DNA of 64,000 bases from Lachnospiraceae bacterium (GTDB lineage Bacteria > Bacillota > Clostridia > Lachnospirales > Lachnospiraceae), in NCBI GenBank assembly GCA_910576335.1, contig CAJTIU010000011.1, positions 62,001-126,000 on the forward strand, given 5' to 3'. Positions 1-9,114 of the stretch are shown one piece after another. A program made the translations under genes and the position numbers. Below the pieces are notes generated by a model. That model saw only the letters and a program-made list of their open reading frames with translations. It was not told the DNA's origin and did no database searches. How positions within the stretch are numbered: position 1 is the stretch's first letter; each line of letters starts with the position of its first letter.

Positions 1-847
1 AGGAGATCATATCGTCTACAATGATCACTTTTTTTCCTCTGAGGTCAGAACCCAGGAATTCATGGGCAACAATGGGGTTCTTGCCGTTGACAATTGTGGA
101 ATAGTCCCTGCGCTTATAGAACATTCCCATGTCTACGCCGGTTACATTGGAAAAATATACGGCGCGGTGCATAGCTCCTTCGTCCGGGCTGATGATCATC
201 AGATGTTCCTTGTCTACGGACAGGTCAGGTTCTGCGCGCAGCAGCGCTTTCATGAACTGGTAGGTGGTGGCAAAATTATCGAAGCCATGTAAGGGGATGG
301 AGTTTTGTACTCGTGGGTCATGGGCATCGAAGGTTATGATATTGGTGACTCCCATATCTGTCAGCTCCCTGAGTGCAAGGGCGCAGTCTAAGGACTCTCT
401 CTTGGTACGTTTATGCTGGCGGCTTTCATAGAGGAAGGGCATGATGACATTAATCCGGTGCGCCTTTCCGTTTGCGGCAGATATAATGCGCTTCAGATCT
501 TGATAGTGGTCGTCAGGGGACATATGGTTTTTGTGCCCGTTTACTGTATAGGTGAGACTGTAATTACATACATCGACCATGATGAACAGATCTTTGCCGC
601 GGATACTTTCCTTGATGATTCCCTTTGCCTCTCCTGTGCCGAAGCGGGGGCAGGATAAGTCTATCAGATAGTTGTCAAGCTGATAGCTGGAAAAAAGAGG
701 AGAGATCAAGTTCTCCTTCAGCGTATCCTGACGAAATTTTACGATGTAGCTGTTGACTTTTTCACCCAGTGTGCGGCAGCTCTCAAGAGCTGCGATTTTC
801 AGTGGGGCAACGGGAAGTGCCTCTTCCATTAATTTTATGTTTGGCAT
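1..847 (-). CDS. prs: ribose-phosphate pyrophosphokinase (PRPP synthetase), 3' end outside window
   Basis: Makes PRPP from ribose 5-phosphate and ATP for purine, pyrimidine, His and Trp synthesis. Reading the minus strand from the ATG at 847 gives an open frame that runs off the left edge after 282 residues. It starts MPNIKLMEEALP and shows the PRPP-synthetase-like stretch TFDAHDPRVQ, then SPDEGAM, and near the edge the PRPP-binding motif KKVIIVDDMIS. The protein resembles the longer, divergent Prs form of Clostridia, with about 30 extra N-terminal residues. An AGGAG sits about 10 bases before the ATG. The gene has its own promoter at 1002-1030 and a long structured leader, and is divergent from the DUF512 gene. 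Truncation is caused only by the window edge. Confidence 0.9.
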   Translation of the reverse strand, partial: MPNIKLMEEALPVAPLKIAALESCRTLGEKVNSYIVKFRQDTLKENLISPLFSSYQLDNYLIDLSCPRFGTGEAKGIIKESIRGKDLFIMVDVCNYSLTYTVNGHKNHMSPDDHYQDLKRIISAANGKAHRINVIMPFLYESRQHKRTKRESLDCALALRELTDMGVTNIITFDAHDPRVQNSIPLHGFDNFATTYQFMKALLRAEPDLSVDKEHLMIISPDEGAMHRAVYFSNVTGVDMGMFYKRRDYSTIVNGKNPIVAHEFLGSDLRGKKVIIVDDMIS

Positions 848-943
848 AGTTTTCTCCTCTCCGCGCTTTACGCTCCTGAAATCCTAAAACACCAGGGATT
901 CTCTCATTTTTCTGCGAAAATGGCTGCTTCTTGGTGTTTCGCG

Positions 944-996
944 TGTCAAGAGGTCATGCTTTTTCATGCAAGCATGAAACGCATGGCCTTTTGACA
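944..996 (-). promoter_or_regulatory. long 5'-terminal hairpin in the prs leader
   Basis: The arms TGTCAAGAGGTCATGC and GCATGGCCTTTTGACA pair over 16 positions (two G-U type pairs), and the loop itself holds CATGC-AA-GCATG. On the minus strand the segment begins right after the prs -10 box. The first part (TATGATACAARTGTC followed by CATGCGTTTCAT) recurs behind the pheA promoter at about 10736. A second, looser fold (AACACCA with TGGTGTT, about 887-936) follows before the start codon. No poly-U tract follows, so a 5'-stabilising or regulatory hairpin is likelier than a terminator. Confidence 0.55.
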
Positions 997-1001
997 TTTG
1001 T

Positions 1002-1030
1002 ATCATATCATTTTTGATATGCGTGGTCAA
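1002..1030 (-). promoter_or_regulatory. sigma-A-type promoter of prs
   Basis: On the minus strand TTGACC (1025-1030) is followed after exactly 17 bases by TATGAT (1002-1007). Transcription would begin near 995, at the foot of the hairpin at 944-996, which would therefore form the extreme 5' end of the prs mRNA. Confidence 0.7.
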
Positions 1031-1053
1031 TGGCTAGAAGAAAACAGATTTCG

Positions 1054-1083
1054 TTGGACTATTTTACCGGGATATTGTATGAT
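1054..1083 (+). promoter_or_regulatory. possible promoter of the DUF512 gene
   Basis: TTGGAC (1054-1059), an 18-base spacer and TATGAT (1078-1083) lie about 40 bases before the start codon. The -35 box is a poor match, so this is tentative. Confidence 0.35.
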
Positions 1084-1121
1084 AGTAGTAATGTAATGAT
1101 AATGATCCGAGGTGTTTTGAT

Positions 1122-2438
1122 ATGATTCATAAGCATATGGTTAAGAGAATAGAGCCGGGAAGTATTGCCGGGGAGCTTGGAATAGAGCCGGGAGACAGGC
1201 TGCTTTCCATCAATGACATGGAGATTGAGGATGTTTTTGATTATCATTTTCTTGTAAATGATGAGGAACTGGTTCTTTTGGTGGAAAAGCCGGACGGGGA
1301 GCAGTGGGAGCTTGAGATTGAGAAGGATTATGAGGAAGATCTGGGGATTGAATTTGAGCAGGGACTTATGGATGAATACCGTTCCTGCCGGAATAAATGT
1401 ATGTTCTGCTTCATTGACCAGATGCCGGAGGGAATGCGGGATACGTTATATTTTAAGGACGATGATTCGAGGCTGTCCTTCCTTCAGGGGAATTATGTTA
1501 CTCTTACGAATATGAGTGACCATGATATTGACCGGATCATCCGGTACCGTCTGGAGCCCATTAACATTTCTTTTCACACGACGAATCCTGAGCTTCGGTG
1601 CAGGATGCTCCGCAACCGGTTTGCCGGGGAGGCGCTTAAGAAGGCAGACAGGCTTAGTGATGCTGGAATTGAGATGAATGGTCAGATTGTGCTCTGCCGG
1701 GGGGTGAATGACGGGGAAGAACTGGAGAGAAGCATCCGGGAGCTGTCAGGGTATCTTCCTCATCTGCAGAGTGTGTCAGTGGTTCCGGTTGGACTTACAA
1801 AATACAGGGAGGGGCTGGAACCTCTTGAGCCATTTTCCAGGGAAGATGCCAGGAAGGTGCTGTCAGTAATCCACAGATGGCAGGAGAAGCTGTACGCAGA
1901 GCATGGAGTTCATTTTATACATGCCGGGGATGAATGGTATATTTTAGCCGGGGAGGAAGTTCCGGAGGAATCCCGGTATGACGGATACCTTCAGCTTGAA
2001 AATGGCGTGGGGATGCTCCGGCTTCTGACAGATGAGTTTGAGGAGGCATACAGTCAGGCGGCAGGGGACGACAGGAAGAGAGAGGTGTCCATAGCCACAG
2101 GAATGCTTGCATATCCGTATATTAAGCAGATGGCAGAAAAGCTTCAGGGGAAATTTACGGAGACAGTGATACACGTCTACCCGGTAAAAAATGAGTTCTT
2201 TGGAGAGTTGATCACCGTGTCCGGCCTTCTTACAGGACAGGATCTGATCCGCCAGCTTGCAGACAGGAGGCTTGGAGAGCGGCTGCTTCTTCCGTGCAGC
2301 ATGTTCCGCAGTGGTGAGGAGGTATTTTTGGATGACATTACGAGGGAAGAGCTTTCCGAAGCTTTACAAGTGGAGACAGATATTGTAAAATCAAGTGGAC
2401 AAGATTTTATAAATGCAGTTACCGGATACTGTGAGTGA
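1122..2438 (+). CDS. DUF512 family protein: PDZ domain plus radical-SAM-like domain (TIGR03279 type)
   Basis: 438 residues. Residues about 5-65 form a PDZ-like domain ([20 protein letters not shown]). The cysteine motif CRNKCMFCF (C89, C93, C96) matches the radical SAM CxxxCxxC pattern and would bind a 4Fe-4S cluster. The C-terminal half is the DUF512 domain. The family is found next to der in many Clostridia and cyanobacteria, as here; its substrate is unknown. PDZ fused to radical SAM suggests it acts on a protein or peptide, but that is inference. It starts at an ATG after CCGAGGTG and ends 65 bases before der, so co-transcription with der is likely. Confidence 0.85.
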   Translation: MIHKHMVKRIEPGSIAGELGIEPGDRLLSINDMEIEDVFDYHFLVNDEELVLLVEKPDGEQWELEIEKDYEEDLGIEFEQGLMDEYRSCRNKCMFCFIDQMPEGMRDTLYFKDDDSRLSFLQGNYVTLTNMSDHDIDRIIRYRLEPINISFHTTNPELRCRMLRNRFAGEALKKADRLSDAGIEMNGQIVLCRGVNDGEELERSIRELSGYLPHLQSVSVVPVGLTKYREGLEPLEPFSREDARKVLSVIHRWQEKLYAEHGVHFIHAGDEWYILAGEEVPEESRYDGYLQLENGVGMLRLLTDEFEEAYSQAAGDDRKREVSIATGMLAYPYIKQMAEKLQGKFTETVIHVYPVKNEFFGELITVSGLLTGQDLIRQLADRRLGERLLLPCSMFRSGEEVFLDDITREELSEALQVETDIVKSSGQDFINAVTGYCE

Positions 2439-2503
2439 CTGTTCATACAGGCCGGCAGCTGTACGGTGGCGGCCATGGGAAAGAGATTTGGGAGATTGAG
2501 AAT

Positions 2504-3832
2504 ATGAGTAAACCAGTAGTAGCAATTGTAGGAAGGCCAAATGTAGGAAAGTCAACTCTCTTTAATGCACTGGCGGGAGGAAAGATCGCGATTGTGGAAG
2601 ATACGCCCGGCGTGACAAGGGACCGGATTTATGCAGAGACGGAGTGGCTGGGACAGAGCTTCACTCTGATTGACACTGGAGGAATCGAGCCGGAAAGCAA
2701 GGATATTATCCTTTCGCAGATGCGGGAGCAGGCGCAGACAGCCATTGATACAGCGGATGTGATTGTCTTTATCACAGATGTGCGTCAGGGACTTGTGGAT
2801 GCAGATTCCAAGGTGGCGGATATGCTGAGGAGAAGCGGCAAGCCGGTGGTGCTTGTAGTAAATAAGGTGGACAGCTTCGAAAAGTTTATGCCGGATGTGT
2901 ATGAATTTTATAACCTGGGTATCGGCGATCCGGTGCCTGTATCGGCGGCATCCAGGCTTGGACTCGGGGATATGCTTGACCGGGTGGCCGGGCATTTTCA
3001 GAAGGAATCAGGAGAAGAGGAGGACGACGAGCGTCCCCGGATTGCCATTGTAGGGAAACCGAATGTGGGGAAATCCTCGATTATTAATAAGCTTCTCGGG
3101 GAGCAGAGGGTGATCGTATCAGAGATAGCGGGAACAACGAGGGACGCGATTGATACGGAGCTTGTGCATGACGGGAAGGAATATGTATTTATTGATACGG
3201 CAGGCTTACGCCGGAAGAACAAGATTAAGGAGGAGCTGGAACGGTACAGTATTATCCGCACAGTGACTGCCGTGGAGAGGGCGGATGTGGTTCTTGTGGT
3301 CATTGATGCCGTGGAAGGGGTGACAGAGCAGGACGCGAAGATTGCCGGAATTGCCCATGAGCGTGGAAAGGGCATCGTGATTGTGGTAAATAAATGGGAT
3401 GCCATTGAAAAAAATGACAGAACCATGAGGGAGTACGAGCAGGAGGTAAGAAGGATTCTTTCGTTTGTGCCTTATGCGGAGATTATGTATGTATCCGCGA
3501 TGACAGGACAGCGCCTGAATAAGCTCTATGATGTGATTGACATGGTAATTGAAAATCAGACGCTCAGGGTGGCGACCGGTGTGTTAAATGAGATTCTCAT
3601 GGAGGCAGTTGCTCTGCAGCAGCCACCGTCAGACAAAGGAAAGAGGCTGAAGCTTTACTACATCACCCAGGTGTCGGTAAAGCCGCCCACCTTTGTGATC
3701 TTTGTAAATGACAGGGAGCTGATGCATTTCTCCTATCAGAGATATCTGGAAAATAAGATCCGGGAGGCATTTGGATTCAGGGGGACATCACTGAAGTTTT
3801 TTGTACGGGAACGAAAAGAAAAGGGGCGTTAG
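2504..3832 (+). CDS. der: ribosome biogenesis GTPase Der (EngA)
   Basis: Essential double GTPase needed for 50S subunit maturation. 442 residues, the usual length. First G domain: GRPNVGKS at residues 10-17, [17 protein letters not shown]. Second G domain: GKPNVGKS near residue 184, [12 protein letters not shown]. The C-terminal KH-like domain begins around residue 360. The open frame extends 23 codons further upstream, but the ATG at 2504 follows GGAG at 9 bases and begins with the canonical [13 protein letters not shown], so it is preferred. plsY follows after 3 bases, and der-plsY-gpsA looks like one operon. Confidence 0.97.
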   Translation: MSKPVVAIVGRPNVGKSTLFNALAGGKIAIVEDTPGVTRDRIYAETEWLGQSFTLIDTGGIEPESKDIILSQMREQAQTAIDTADVIVFITDVRQGLVDADSKVADMLRRSGKPVVLVVNKVDSFEKFMPDVYEFYNLGIGDPVPVSAASRLGLGDMLDRVAGHFQKESGEEEDDERPRIAIVGKPNVGKSSIINKLLGEQRVIVSEIAGTTRDAIDTELVHDGKEYVFIDTAGLRRKNKIKEELERYSIIRTVTAVERADVVLVVIDAVEGVTEQDAKIAGIAHERGKGIVIVVNKWDAIEKNDRTMREYEQEVRRILSFVPYAEIMYVSAMTGQRLNKLYDVIDMVIENQTLRVATGVLNEILMEAVALQQPPSDKGKRLKLYYITQVSVKPPTFVIFVNDRELMHFSYQRYLENKIREAFGFRGTSLKFFVRERKEKGR

Positions 3833-3835
3833 GAA

Positions 3836-4477
3836 ATGGAACGTATTGTAAGTGTAATGATTGGATATGCATTCGGCCTTCTGCAGACCGGATATATTTA
3901 TGGAAAGCTTCATCATATGGATATCCGCAGATATGGGAGCGGAAATGCGGGAACGACCAATGCTCTCAGAACTTTGGGATGGAAGGCAGGTCTTGTGACA
4001 TTTCTTGGGGATGCATTCAAGTGTATCTTTGCGGTTCTGGCTGTGAAGCTTTTGTTTGGACATTCCCATGGGGAGATCCTGCCTGTGCTTGCCATGTATG
4101 CAGGTATGGGCGCGGTGCTGGGGCATAATTATCCGTTTTATCTGAAGTTCAAGGGGGGAAAGGGAATTGCGGCAACGGCCGGGCTCCTTGCCAGTACGGT
4201 TAATATATGGATGGTGCTGGTCTGCCTGGCTGTGTTTGTGGGAGCAGTGGCAGTGACACGTTACGTGTCACTGGGATCTCTCCTTGTGGTAATTGTTTAT
4301 CTCATTGAGGTGGTAGTGTACGGACAGGCGGGCGGCTTTGGCGTGGGGGCGCCCTATGTGTATGAGATGTATGCTGTGGCGGCATTACTTATGCTGTCGG
4401 CGTTTTACAAGCACAGGGAAAATATAAAAAGACTATTGTCAGGAACCGAAAATAAACTGAGTGTAGGGAAAAAATAA
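3836..4477 (+). CDS. plsY: acyl-phosphate:glycerol-3-phosphate acyltransferase PlsY
   Basis: Integral membrane enzyme that transfers the acyl group from acyl phosphate to glycerol 3-phosphate, the first acylation step of phospholipid synthesis. 213 residues with about five hydrophobic segments. The family motifs are visible: GSGNAGTTNALRTLG near residue 38, GHNYPFYLKFKGGKG near residue 100 and a C-terminal KHRENIKRLL. It starts 3 bases after the der stop. gpsA, which makes the glycerol-3-phosphate substrate, follows, so the pair supplies consecutive steps of the same pathway. Confidence 0.95.
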   Translation: MERIVSVMIGYAFGLLQTGYIYGKLHHMDIRRYGSGNAGTTNALRTLGWKAGLVTFLGDAFKCIFAVLAVKLLFGHSHGEILPVLAMYAGMGAVLGHNYPFYLKFKGGKGIAATAGLLASTVNIWMVLVCLAVFVGAVAVTRYVSLGSLLVVIVYLIEVVVYGQAGGFGVGAPYVYEMYAVAALLMLSAFYKHRENIKRLLSGTENKLSVGKK

Positions 4478-4502
4478 AAAGAGCCGAGAAGGAGGGTGTA
4501 TG

Positions 4503-5519
4503 ATGGCAAAGACAGGTATTATGGGAGCAGGAAGCTGGGGAACAGCCCTGGCGCTTCTGCTTCATAAAAACGGACATGAAGTGACCGTATGGTCCATCAG
4601 CCAGGAGGAGGTGGATATGCTTGCAGGAGAACGCGAGCATAAGAGCAAACTCCCTGGAGTGAAGATACCGGAGGAGATGAGGTTTACCACGAACCTTGAA
4701 GAGGCAGTGACAGGGAAGGACTTCCTTTTGCTGGCGGTGCCGTCGCCATTTACAAGGAATACGGCGCGCAGCATGAAGCCTTATGTAGCAGAGGGGCAGA
4801 TCATTGTGGATGTGGCGAAAGGAATTGAGGAGGATACGCTTATGACTCTCTCCCAGCAGATTGGCGAGGAGATTCCCCAGGCGGATGTGGCGGTGCTTTC
4901 CGGGCCCAGCCACGCGGAGGAGGTGGGGAGAGGGCTTCCCACGACGGTTGTTATCGGTGCACGTTCAAAGGAGACCGCAGATTATCTGCAGAAAATGTTC
5001 ATGAATGAAGTGTTCCGGGTATATACAAGCCCGGATATGCTGGGGATGGAGCTTGGAGGATCTCTTAAGAATGTCATTGCACTGGCAGCCGGGATCGCAG
5101 ACGGCATGGGATATGGGGACAATACAAAGGCAGCGCTCATTACCCGGGGCATTGCAGAGATTGCAAGGCTTGGCGTTAAGATGGGCGGCGCGGTGGAGAG
5201 CTTTACAGGTCTTACCGGAATCGGCGACCTGATCGTAACCTGTGCCAGCGTCCACAGCCGGAACCGTAAGGCAGGGTTCCTGATGGGACAGGGCAAATCC
5301 ATGCAGGAGGCAATGGATGAGGTACAGATGGTTGTGGAGGGAGTATATTCCACAAAGGCAGCTGTGAAGCTGGGACAGAAATATGGCGTGCCTCTTCCCA
5401 TTATTAATAAAGTCAATGAAGTTCTGTTTGAAGGAAAAGATCCAAAGGAGGCAGTCAATGAGCTGATGCTCAGGGACAGCAAAGCAGAGCATACGGCTCT
5501 TCCCTGGAAGGATGCTTAG
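4503..5519 (+). CDS. gpsA: NAD(P)H-dependent glycerol-3-phosphate dehydrogenase
   Basis: Reduces dihydroxyacetone phosphate to sn-glycerol 3-phosphate for phospholipid synthesis. 338 residues. The N-terminal nucleotide-binding motif is GAGSWGTALA; the substrate domain carries SLKNVIALAAG with the catalytic Lys and a later GLTGIGDLIVTC. Two ATGs stand in tandem (4500 and 4503); GGAGG at 4491-4495 is 7 bases from the second, which is therefore chosen. It lies 25 bases after plsY. About 88 bases separate it from spoIVA, which probably has separate sporulation control. Confidence 0.96.
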   Translation: MAKTGIMGAGSWGTALALLLHKNGHEVTVWSISQEEVDMLAGEREHKSKLPGVKIPEEMRFTTNLEEAVTGKDFLLLAVPSPFTRNTARSMKPYVAEGQIIVDVAKGIEEDTLMTLSQQIGEEIPQADVAVLSGPSHAEEVGRGLPTTVVIGARSKETADYLQKMFMNEVFRVYTSPDMLGMELGGSLKNVIALAAGIADGMGYGDNTKAALITRGIAEIARLGVKMGGAVESFTGLTGIGDLIVTCASVHSRNRKAGFLMGQGKSMQEAMDEVQMVVEGVYSTKAAVKLGQKYGVPLPIINKVNEVLFEGKDPKEAVNELMLRDSKAEHTALPWKDA

Positions 5520-5607
5520 GGCGTTCCGGGATGGATTTTTATAACAGAGGTTCTAAACTCCCATATGCTTACATACACTTGTATCAGCATAACAAGGGGG
5601 TATTAGA

Positions 5608-7080
5608 ATGGATACATTTCAGTTGTACAAAGATATCGGGGGCAGAACGAACGGAGAAATATATATAGGAGTGGTGGGACCTGTGAGAACAGGAAAATCC
5701 ACCTTTATTAAGCGCTTCATGGATGTTCTGGTACTCCCGAATATGGAGGATGAGCACGATCAGGCAAGGACAAGAGATGAGCTGCCACAGTCGGCATCAG
5801 GAAAGACTATTATGACCACGGAGCCCAAGTTCGTTCCCAAGGAGGCGGCACAGATCCGTCTTTCGGAGGATGTGTCTGTGAAGGTACGCCTCATTGACTG
5901 TGTCGGCTATATGGTGGACGGCGCGGCGGGTCATGTGGAAGGAAATGAGGAGCGCCAGGTAAAGACACCCTGGTTCGATTATGAGATTCCATTTACCAAG
6001 GCAGCAGGCATTGGAACCAGGAAGGTGATCCATGACCACTCCACGATTGGGATTGTGATTACAACAGATGGAAGCATTGGTGAGATTGAAAGGGAAAACT
6101 ACAGAGAAGCAGAAGGCAGGACGATCCGCGAGCTGCAGGGAATTGGCAAGCCCTTTATTGTGCTTGTGAATTCGGTAAAGCCTTATGGTGAGGATGCCAA
6201 AAAGGTGATCGCAGAGTTGGAGCAGGAGTACGGTGTGAAAGCGCTGCCGGTAAATTGTGAGCAGCTTAAAGAAGAGGACATTTACCGGATTATGGAGGCA
6301 GTGCTGTTTGAGTTCCCGGTTTCTGAGATTCAGTTCTTTATTCCGAAATGGGTGGAGATGCTTCCAAGGGAGCATAAGCTTAAGCAGGAGCTTCTTTCCC
6401 ATATCAGGGAGATCCTGTCTGGCTTCGGGGAAATACGGGATGCAGCAGGCGGGATCAGACAGCCGGAAAGCCAGTATATTGATGAATGCAAGGTGGACCA
6501 TATTGCCATGGACACGGGATGTGTCAGGGTGCGTATTGGGATTGCGGATAAATACTATTACGAGATGCTGAGCGAGCTTACGGGAACCCATATTGCAGGG
6601 CAGTATGAGCTGATTGCCGCCATGAAGGATCTGTCAGAGCTCAAAGCAGAGTATGAGAATGTAAAGGATGCTTTTGCACTGGTCCGTATGAAAGGCTATG
6701 GCGTGGTAAGCCCGTCCAGGGAGGAGATTACTTTAAATGAACCGGAGATCATTAAGCAGGGCAATAAATACGGCGTGAAGATACATTCCCAGGCACCGTC
6801 TATTCATCTGATTCGCGCGAATATTGAGACAGAGATCGCCCCAATTGTAGGAAATGAGCAGCAGGCAAAGGATCTGATTCAATACATTGAGGAGGCGAAG
6901 CAGAGCGAGGAAGGCATCTGGGGTACGAATATATTTGGCAAGTCTATTGAAGACCTGGTAATGGACGGCATGAGAAATAAGATGGCGATGATCAATGATG
7001 AAAGTCAGACAAAGCTTCAGGATACCATGCAGAAAATTGTCAATGACAGCAATGGCGGGATGGTGTGTATTATCATATAA
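5608..7080 (+). CDS. spoIVA: stage IV sporulation protein A (coat morphogenetic ATPase)
   Basis: Cytoskeletal ATPase that polymerises on the outer forespore membrane and forms the basement layer of the spore coat. 490 residues against 492 in Bacillus subtilis. The Walker A motif GPVRTGKST is at residues 24-32, with the Lys at position 30 as in B. subtilis. The C-terminal tail is hydrophobic (GGMVCIII), as is typical for the family. It starts at an ATG after AAGGGGGT. In B. subtilis the gene also follows gpsA and is driven by sigma-E in the mother cell; no convincing sigma-E -35 box was found here. Confidence 0.96.
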   Translation: MDTFQLYKDIGGRTNGEIYIGVVGPVRTGKSTFIKRFMDVLVLPNMEDEHDQARTRDELPQSASGKTIMTTEPKFVPKEAAQIRLSEDVSVKVRLIDCVGYMVDGAAGHVEGNEERQVKTPWFDYEIPFTKAAGIGTRKVIHDHSTIGIVITTDGSIGEIERENYREAEGRTIRELQGIGKPFIVLVNSVKPYGEDAKKVIAELEQEYGVKALPVNCEQLKEEDIYRIMEAVLFEFPVSEIQFFIPKWVEMLPREHKLKQELLSHIREILSGFGEIRDAAGGIRQPESQYIDECKVDHIAMDTGCVRVRIGIADKYYYEMLSELTGTHIAGQYELIAAMKDLSELKAEYENVKDAFALVRMKGYGVVSPSREEITLNEPEIIKQGNKYGVKIHSQAPSIHLIRANIETEIAPIVGNEQQAKDLIQYIEEAKQSEEGIWGTNIFGKSIEDLVMDGMRNKMAMINDESQTKLQDTMQKIVNDSNGGMVCIII

Positions 7081-7234
7081 TTCGTGAAGTACCCATTGCA
7101 TAATTGCATGAAATGGTTTAAACTTGATACAGGTGTCACAGAAGCATGCGCTGGCACGGAACATTCCGTGTACGACAAGCATCAGGAGATCTTCAGGCAC
7201 ATTCATCAGAAGAAGAGATAGACGGAGGTACAGG

Positions 7235-7705
7235 ATGAAGGTTGCGATTATAACGGCGAGTACGGCTGTATATAGAGAAAAAGAGGAAAACCAGAGCGGA
7301 GAGGTTATCCGCCAGATGGCCGAGGAGGCAGATATGGAGGTGGTCTTTATGAAGGCGCTTCCCAATGACAGAACAGTATTGTCTACGGTCTTTCAGAGGA
7401 TGGCGGATAATCATCTTGCAGATTTGATCCTGACAACAGGCGGGGCAGGCTGCGCTCCAGAGGACTGCACTCCGGAGGCAACCATGGATGTGGTAGACAG
7501 GCCGATTGTAGGAATTCCAGAGGGAATGCGGGCGCATATGTTGGCTATGACAAAACGTACCATGCTGAACCGGAGTGCTGCAGGCATCCGCGGGGATGTA
7601 CTGATTGTGAATCTCCCAGGAAAAGCAGGAGCGGTAAAGGAATGCTTAAGCTACATTCTGCCAGAAGTAATCCACGCCGTCAGCGTGATAAAAGGGGAAG
7701 TGTAA
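7235..7705 (+). CDS. molybdenum cofactor biosynthesis protein, MogA/MoaB family
   Basis: 156 residues of the MoCF-binding fold, which in MogA/MoaB adenylylates molybdopterin. The motif TTGGAGCAPEDCTPEA is near residue 65, and SAAGIRGDVLIVNLPG with PGKAGAVKECL towards the C-terminus are typical of the family. The open frame extends upstream, but the ATG at 7235 follows GGAGG at 6 bases and gives the family start MKVAIITAS. No other Mo-cofactor genes are visible nearby, so its role cannot be refined. rnhA begins 16 bases downstream. The 150 bases upstream contain a degenerate copy of the prs/pheA leader element (GATACAGGTGTCA near 7120). Confidence 0.85.
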   Translation: MKVAIITASTAVYREKEENQSGEVIRQMAEEADMEVVFMKALPNDRTVLSTVFQRMADNHLADLILTTGGAGCAPEDCTPEATMDVVDRPIVGIPEGMRAHMLAMTKRTMLNRSAAGIRGDVLIVNLPGKAGAVKECLSYILPEVIHAVSVIKGEV

Positions 7706-7721
7706 AGGAGAGACATAAGAG

Positions 7722-8186
7722 ATGCAGGTGAGTATCTATACAGACGGAGCGGCCAGGGGAAATCCCGACGGCCCCGGCGGCTACGGAACCGTGCTGGAAT
7801 ATGTAGATTCGAAAGGAAAGCTTCATGTAAAAGAATTGTCAGAAGGATTCGAAAAGACAACCAATAACCGCATGGAGCTGATGGCAGTAATCGCAGGACT
7901 GGAAGCACTCAACCGTCCGTGCGACGTAAACCTCTATTCCGATTCCAAATACGTAGTGGACGCATTTAATAAAAACTGGATCACAGGCTGGATCAAAAAA
8001 GGGTGGAAACGAGGAAAAAATGAGCCGGTAAAAAATATCGACCTGTGGCAGAGACTTCTAAAAGCAAAGGAACCCCACAACGTAACATTCAACTGGGTAA
8101 AAGGACATAACGGGCATCCGCAGAATGAAAGATGCGACGAGCTCGCCACCTCGGCAGCAGACAAGTTGGGGACGGGGCAATTTTAA
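7722..8186 (+). CDS. rnhA: ribonuclease HI; last codons and stop come from a palindromic repeat
   Basis: Degrades the RNA strand of RNA-DNA hybrids. 154 residues. The four catalytic acids are present as D8 (YTDGAARGN), E52 (NRMEL), D74 (YSDSKY) and D139 (NERCDELA), with H129 in the flexible loop (KGHNGHP) and a basic protrusion ([13 protein letters not shown]). The start ATG follows AAAGGAGAG. The final residues GTGQF and the TAA are read from the repeat at 8166-8222, so the native C-terminus after the last helix has apparently been replaced. The catalytic core is intact and the enzyme should work. Confidence 0.95.
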   Translation: MQVSIYTDGAARGNPDGPGGYGTVLEYVDSKGKLHVKELSEGFEKTTNNRMELMAVIAGLEALNRPCDVNLYSDSKYVVDAFNKNWITGWIKKGWKRGKNEPVKNIDLWQRLLKAKEPHNVTFNWVKGHNGHPQNERCDELATSAADKLGTGQF

Positions 8187-8222
8187 AAATGCCCCGTCCC
8201 AGATTGAAAATGACCTGTCCCC
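8166..8222. repeat. palindromic repeat family A, bipartite copy left of rnpB
   Basis: A near-perfect palindrome with left arm GGGGACGGGGCAATTTT and right arm AAAAATGCCCCGTCCC (8168-8200) is followed by ATTGAAAATGACCTGTCCCC (8203-8222). The whole block is the inverted counterpart of 8586-8645. It overlaps the end of rnhA and supplies its stop codon. As RNA it would also form a strong stem-loop after rnhA. Confidence 0.85.
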
Positions 8223-8226
8223 GGTG

Positions 8227-8581
8227 GACAAGTAAAACAAGTAATCGCAGCTGCAGATGCCGAAAGGCGGCAGATGAGGAAAGTCCGGGCTTCACAGGGC
8301 AGGGTGCCGGATAACGTCCGGTGGAGGCGACTCCAAGGCCAGTGCAACAGAAATATACCGCTTGTGCCGTCAGGTACAGGTAAGGGTGGAAGGGCAGTGT
8401 AAGAGACTACCGCCCTGCCGGTAACGGCAGGGGCACATGTAAACCCCACTCGAAGCAAGACCGCATAGAGACCATGCGGCGGCCCGCCGCGTCTCAGGTA
8501 GGTCGCTGAAGCCTGCCGGCAACGGCAGGTTTAGATAGATGATTACTCAATGACATAACCCGGCTTATCGTTTTGCTTGTC
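8227..8581 (+). ncRNA. rnpB: RNase P RNA, bacterial type A
   Basis: Catalytic RNA that removes the 5' leader of pre-tRNAs. The diagnostic core GAGGAAAGTCCGGGCT is at 8276, followed by CACAGGGCAGGGTGCC, GTGCAACAGAAA, GGTAAGGGTG, the P10-P11 region (TAAACCCCACTCGAAGCAAGACC), and near the 3' end GACATAACCCGGCTTAT. Helix P1 pairs GACAAGTAAAAC (8227) with GTTTTGCTTGTC (8570-8581), which fixes both ends. The organisation is ancestral type A. The gene sits precisely between two inverted repeat copies whose inner ends are within five bases of P1. No separate promoter was recognised. Confidence 0.95.
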
Positions 8582-8585
8582 GATC

Positions 8586-8645
8586 GGGGACAGGTCATTT
8601 TCAATTGGGGACGGGGCATTTTTAAAAATGCCCCGTCCCCAATTG
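8586..8645. repeat. palindromic repeat family A, bipartite copy right of rnpB
   Basis: GGGGACAGGTCATTTTCAAT (8586-8605) is joined to a perfect palindrome with arms CAATTGGGGACGGGGCATTT and its complement (8602-8645). It is the mirror image of the block at 8166-8222. The rnpB transcript would read into it, so it may also terminate rnpB and, from the other side, pyrI. Confidence 0.85.
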
Positions 8646-8650
8646 TCAGA

Positions 8651-9103
8651 TTAACGGCGTCTCAGCCGCCCGTCGTATTTCTGCTCGCAGTATTTGCAGC
8701 GGTAGATTTCATTTTCCGGGTCGGTCAGGACAAAGACATGGTCTAACTCCTGTTCGATGGATGTGATGCAGCGTGGGTTTTTGCATTTGATGACGTTTCG
8801 TATTTCGTTTGGAAGGCGCAGGCATTTTTTGTCTACGACTTTTTCGTCCTGTACGATGTTTACTGTAATATTATGGTCAATGAATCCAAGGATATCAAGA
8901 TCCATGAAATCAATGGGGCATTCGATTTTCATAATATCTTTTTTCCCCATTTTACTGCTTTTTGCATTTTTGATGATGGCCACGCAACAGTCCAGCTTAT
9001 CCAGGTGCAGATATTTATAGATGTCCATACTGCGGCCGGCCTGGATATGGTCCAGGACGAAGCCTTCTGAGATGCGGCCGACATTCAGAGTGTTCTTTAC
9101 CAT
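8651..9103 (-). CDS. pyrI: aspartate carbamoyltransferase regulatory subunit
   Basis: Zinc-containing regulatory chain of aspartate transcarbamylase; it binds nucleotide effectors and assembles with PyrB. 150 residues. The zinc ligands are visible as CKNPRC and CKYC in the C-terminal domain, and the N-terminal allosteric domain is intact (VGRISEGFVLDHIQAG). It starts 11 bases after pyrB with the ATG preceded by AAGGAG. Presence of PyrI means the enzyme should be allosterically controlled, as in enterobacteria and many Clostridia. The family A palindrome lies 6 bases beyond its stop. Confidence 0.96.
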   Translation of the reverse strand: MVKNTLNVGRISEGFVLDHIQAGRSMDIYKYLHLDKLDCCVAIIKNAKSSKMGKKDIMKIECPIDFMDLDILGFIDHNITVNIVQDEKVVDKKCLRLPNEIRNVIKCKNPRCITSIEQELDHVFVLTDPENEIYRCKYCEQKYDGRLRRR

Positions 9104-9114
9104 GATTTTTCTCC

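Noticed and set aside
848-1121. Riboswitch or T-box upstream of prs
   Set aside because: The leader folds strongly but shows no T-box sequence or known riboswitch core.
5550-5600. Possible sigma-E promoter for spoIVA (CATACACT at 5572-5579)
   Set aside because: The -10-like box fits, but no acceptable -35 is at 13-14 bases, and the same bases match a reversed copy of the prs/pheA leader element.
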